In this document: positions 62,072-64,000 of the stretch, piece by piece
How the letters are laid out: each line of letters opens with the position of its first letter
Numbering within the stretch: the stretch's first letter is position 1
Origin: Erythrobacter sp. SG61-1L
GTDB lineage: Bacteria > Pseudomonadota > Alphaproteobacteria > Sphingomonadales > Sphingomonadaceae
DNA length: 64,000 bases
Reading direction: 5' to 3'
Assembly (NCBI RefSeq): GCF_001305965.1
Contig: NZ_JXQC01000003.1
Coordinates: 806,001 to 870,000 of the forward strand
Translations under genes and position numbers: made by a program
Notes under the pieces: generated by a model
What the model saw: only the letters and a program-made list of their open reading frames with translations
Told to the model about the DNA's origin: nothing
Databases searched by the model: none

Positions 62072-62491
62072 TCAAGGTTTCACGGCCACCAACCGGGCCG
62101 CCTTCGCGTCCAGTTCGGCGTCTTCGTCTTCGGTGATTTCACGGCCGCCTGGGCTGTCAGGGTGATGGGCTTTCGCCTTGTGGTGCAGGTAATCCTGCAT
62201 CGCCTCGCACAGCTCGTCGTGATCGAGTTCTTCCGGCACCGTGATGATGCGCCTCGTGTCGGGCAGCAGCAGCGACAGAAGATCGTCGGGCAGGATGCCG
62301 ATCAGGGAAAACAACGCTGAAACCGGCATGACGGCCGGATCGCGTGAACCGGGTGCGGGCAAGTAGGAAAGCAGCGTGGCGTAAGGGATATCGCTGTCCA
62401 GCGCCGTGGCCTTGAGCGAGATACCGCGACGATCGATCTCGCGGCGCACCGCAAGCTGGCGCTCGCGTATGATCGTAGAACTGTCAGCCAT
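62072..62491 (-). CDS. HTH regulator in the CII position
   Basis: This 139-residue protein has an N-terminal HTH-like part (VRREIDRRGISLKATALDSDIPYATLLSYL) and an acidic C-terminus. It sits just downstream of cro in the early operon, where cII is found in lambda. The function is inferred. Confidence 0.6.
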   Translation of the reverse strand: MADSSTIIRERQLAVRREIDRRGISLKATALDSDIPYATLLSYLPAPGSRDPAVMPVSALFSLIGILPDDLLSLLLPDTRRIITVPEELDHDELCEAMQDYLHHKAKAHHPDSPGGREITEDEDAELDAKAARLVAVKP

Positions 62492-62708
62492 GATCCTGTT
62501 GCCCCGCGCTGCTATTTCCAGCGTCATGAAAGGAGTAATCAGAAAGGCCGGGGCCCGCTGTTTCAGCGATGTCCCCGGCCACGCGACCCGCGGGCTCACC
62601 CGCATCGATCGCCGCGCGCCGTTTCGCGCCGGCGAAGAACGCGGCGCACAGCGCAGTCGTGATGAAGCTGACGCCAAGGGCGATGAATGTGATTTCCGGC
62701 CAATTCAT
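62484..62708 (-). CDS. small single-pass membrane protein
   Basis: This 74-residue protein has one N-terminal membrane helix (ITFIALGVSFITTALCAAFFAG). It overlaps the next gene by eight bases. The function is unknown. Confidence 0.55.
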   Translation of the reverse strand: MNWPEITFIALGVSFITTALCAAFFAGAKRRAAIDAGEPAGRVAGDIAETAGPGLSDYSFHDAGNSSAGQQDHG

Positions 62709-62755
62709 ATGGCGGCGCCCTTGCTTGACACAGGGACGCCGCCCTCCATCGTGAC

Positions 62756-63079
62756 GTTGCGACACGACGATGGAGATTCGAGACATGAATTATCAGGACG
62801 AGTGGGACCGCAATCCGAACGGCACCTTCCAGCATCATCCGCTGACGGGCTTCCAATCGTCAGTCGGGGGCCTAGCGTTAGTGTGGCGGGTGGAATGGGC
62901 CGAGGCTCGCGGCGCGAAACGTCCACGCGCCAGAAGTGTCCAGGTATCGGTTCCGATCGAGGACGCGCGCCGGATTGCGGAGCGGATTCTGGAATCCTGC
63001 GATGCTCATCTGCCGGGCTTGCCGAAGGGGAGTGCATAGCCATTTGTGCCGCCACCGAGTTGCGACACAACGATGGAGA
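62756..63079. repeat. duplicated 21-bp leader before two plus-strand genes
   Basis: GTTGCGACAC(G/A)ACGATGGAGA occurs at 62756-62776 and 63059-63079, with one difference, each just before a small plus-strand gene start. It ends in a Shine-Dalgarno (GGAGA) and holds a GTTG...CAAC inverted pair in the second copy. It may be a shared operator or translation control site. Confidence 0.7.
62785..63039 (+). CDS. phage small protein, plus-strand in the early region
   Basis: This 84-residue protein begins MNYQDEWDRNPNG. ATG 62785 was chosen, as the repeat leader gives its GGAG; ATG 62770 is possible. It runs against the early operon. A possible promoter TTGACA lies near 62725. No domain is recognised. 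Confidence 0.55.
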   Translation: MNYQDEWDRNPNGTFQHHPLTGFQSSVGGLALVWRVEWAEARGAKRPRARSVQVSVPIEDARRIAERILESCDAHLPGLPKGSA

Positions 63080-63085
63080 CTGGAT

Positions 63086-63349
63086 ATGGATGAACTTGCC
63101 CAACAGGTCGCGGAACTCAGCGCCAAATGCTCGGCCTATGAACTGGTCCTGCTCGATCTCATTTTCAGCACATGGCCGCTTGAAGCCCACCGCAACGAGC
63201 GCAGGGAAAGCACTTGCCGCGCACTTGAAGCGCAAATCGAAAAGGCTGACCCTAACAGTCATTCCTACCTCCTGCTGCAGCGCGCTTTGGCAACGATCGA
63301 GGACTTGTTTCATACGCCCGGGCCACCTCGGACCGCAGAACAGCCATGA
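63086..63349 (+). CDS. phage small helical protein
   Basis: This 87-residue helical protein (ELAQQVAELSAKCSAYELVLLDL) follows the second copy of the leader repeat. It converges with cro, so transcription of the two may interfere. Confidence 0.55.
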   Translation: MDELAQQVAELSAKCSAYELVLLDLIFSTWPLEAHRNERRESTCRALEAQIEKADPNSHSYLLLQRALATIEDLFHTPGPPRTAEQP

Positions 63350-63397
63350 TCGCGCGGAACCTATTGCGATCAGCCTCGATTGGGATCGGGCGAGAGG

Positions 63398-63634
63398 TCA
63401 TGCCGCCCGCGAAGCCTCTGGTTGCTGCGCAGGATATATGTCCGGGCGCCATTCATGGCGCGGAATCCCAGTCACTTCCTCAGCCCTAAGGACATGCTCA
63501 GCCGGAAGCTGGCTTCGCTTCCTGATCCAATTGGAAATGTTTTGCTGGCTCGTGCCGATCGCCACAGCGAACTTGCTCTGGTTTCCCTCGAAAGGGGGTG
63601 CGGCCAATGCGCGTTGAAGGACGGTTTCAGTCAT
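63398..63634 (-). CDS. cro: Cro/YdaS-like repressor
   Basis: This 78-residue protein has an HTH (NQSKFAVAIGTSQQNISNWI) and the RPDIYP ending seen in YdaS/Cro-type regulators. It diverges from the cI-like gene and heads the early operon. The ATG lies only nine bases after the -10 box, so the mRNA may be leaderless. Confidence 0.82.
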   Translation of the reverse strand: MTETVLQRALAAPPFEGNQSKFAVAIGTSQQNISNWIRKRSQLPAEHVLRAEEVTGIPRHEWRPDIYPAQQPEASRAA

Positions 63635-63642
63635 GACCCGGC

Positions 63643-63680
63643 TTGATACAACCGAGTTGTTATCAGGACAACCCTTTTGT
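63643..63680. promoter_or_regulatory. cro promoter with two operators
   Basis: On the minus strand TTGTCC (63671-63666) and TATCAA (63648-63643) are 17 bases apart. The 13-bp palindrome ACAAC-CGA-GTTGT (63648-63660) lies between them and ACAAC-CCT-TTTGT (63668-63680) covers the -35 box. The centres are 20 bp apart, so two dimers would bind on the same face. Confidence 0.75.
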
Positions 63681-63720
63681 GGAGGTGGTCGCGGCCCGAA
63701 TTTTGTAGAATGCGAGGCCA

Positions 63721-64000
63721 TGAAACTTCCCGACAATCCAGGAGAAGCCGGTCGCTGGTGTCAGAAAGAGCGTGATCGTAGAAAGATGTCTGCTGCTGAT
63801 CTGGCAGCTCGCATCAACGGCCTAGCGCTTGAGGCAGGAGATCCGTTCAAACTCTCTCAACAGAACCTCTCGAAGTTCGAGCAGGGCAACAACAAGCGCA
63901 TGCCGCCGTGGACCCGATTCATCATACCGGCGCTGCAGGCAGCAGATGGAGAAACTAGCGAAGACCCTCACCTGCATATGGGTTTGGTGGACGCGAGCGT
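63721..64000 (+). CDS. CI-like phage repressor (3' end outside window)
   Basis: The first 93 residues are seen. An XRE-type HTH runs from KERDRRKMSAADLAARIN to LSQQNLSKFEQG. It is divergent from cro across the twin operators. GAGG precedes the ATG. The C-terminal peptidase/dimerisation part, if any, is outside the window. Confidence 0.82.

Larger units (their letters stand above)
19666..64000. mobile_element. lambda-like siphovirus prophage (right end beyond window)
   Basis: A complete head-tail-lysis gene series, replication genes and a cro/cI switch are seen, with the left border at a tRNA 3' end. The long tape measure, tail tube and tail chaperone frameshift indicate a long non-contractile tail. 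No integrase or second attachment site is in the window. All structural genes look intact, so the prophage may be inducible. Confidence 0.93.

Overview
The window is chromosomal DNA of a high-GC alphaproteobacterium, most likely a member of the Sphingomonadales. The main evidence is the order divL-tsaE-amgK-murU-addB-addA-trxA, followed by argJ and secA. It carries an integrated, lambda-like siphovirus prophage. No 16S rRNA or complete tRNA gene lies in the window, so the genus cannot be fixed.

Positions 1-19650 are host chromosome. A cut-off DivL-type sensor kinase, with Tyr instead of His in its H-box, heads a tightly overlapping operon. That operon joins tRNA modification (tsaE), peptidoglycan-sugar recycling (amgK, murU) and double-strand-break repair (addB, addA), and trxA follows. 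Convergent to it are an inositol-monophosphatase-family gene and argJ. Next come a TonB-C-domain periplasmic protein, a small exported protein just upstream of secA, secA itself, an SMP-30-like lactonase, an MFS transporter and an exported methyltransferase-like protein with a strong terminator.

At 19666-19682 there is an orphan tRNA 3' end, read on the minus strand. It marks the left attachment site of the prophage, which runs past the right edge of the window. Its integrase and the other attachment site are not visible. Plus-strand accessory and early genes occupy 19.8-27.0 kb: a C5 DNA methyltransferase, an HNH nuclease, many small coupled ORFs, a one-domain ATP-dependent ligase and an orphan HicB. 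On the minus strand, read from the right, the order is cro, regulators, replication and recombination genes, a possible late regulator, a terminator, small and large terminase, portal, S49 protease, scaffold, decoration and capsid proteins, head-tail joining, tail tube, tail chaperones with a -1 frameshift, tape measure, tail tip and fibres, holin, endolysin and Rz/Rz1 spanins. The immunity region at 63.6-63.7 kb has a divergent cro/cI pair and two 13-bp operators spaced 20 bp apart.

The most unusual locus is a cargo unit at about 39.87-42.00 kb, inserted between the tail chaperone and the tape-measure block. A divergent ribbon-helix-helix regulator and an inverted repeat face three small genes: an acidic protein, a protein with faint RAMP-like features and a helical protein. 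These are followed directly by an array of about 29 degenerate pentanucleotide units (RCC-NN on the plus strand) and then by a hairpin terminator. The array is non-coding and is not explained by any feature type I know.
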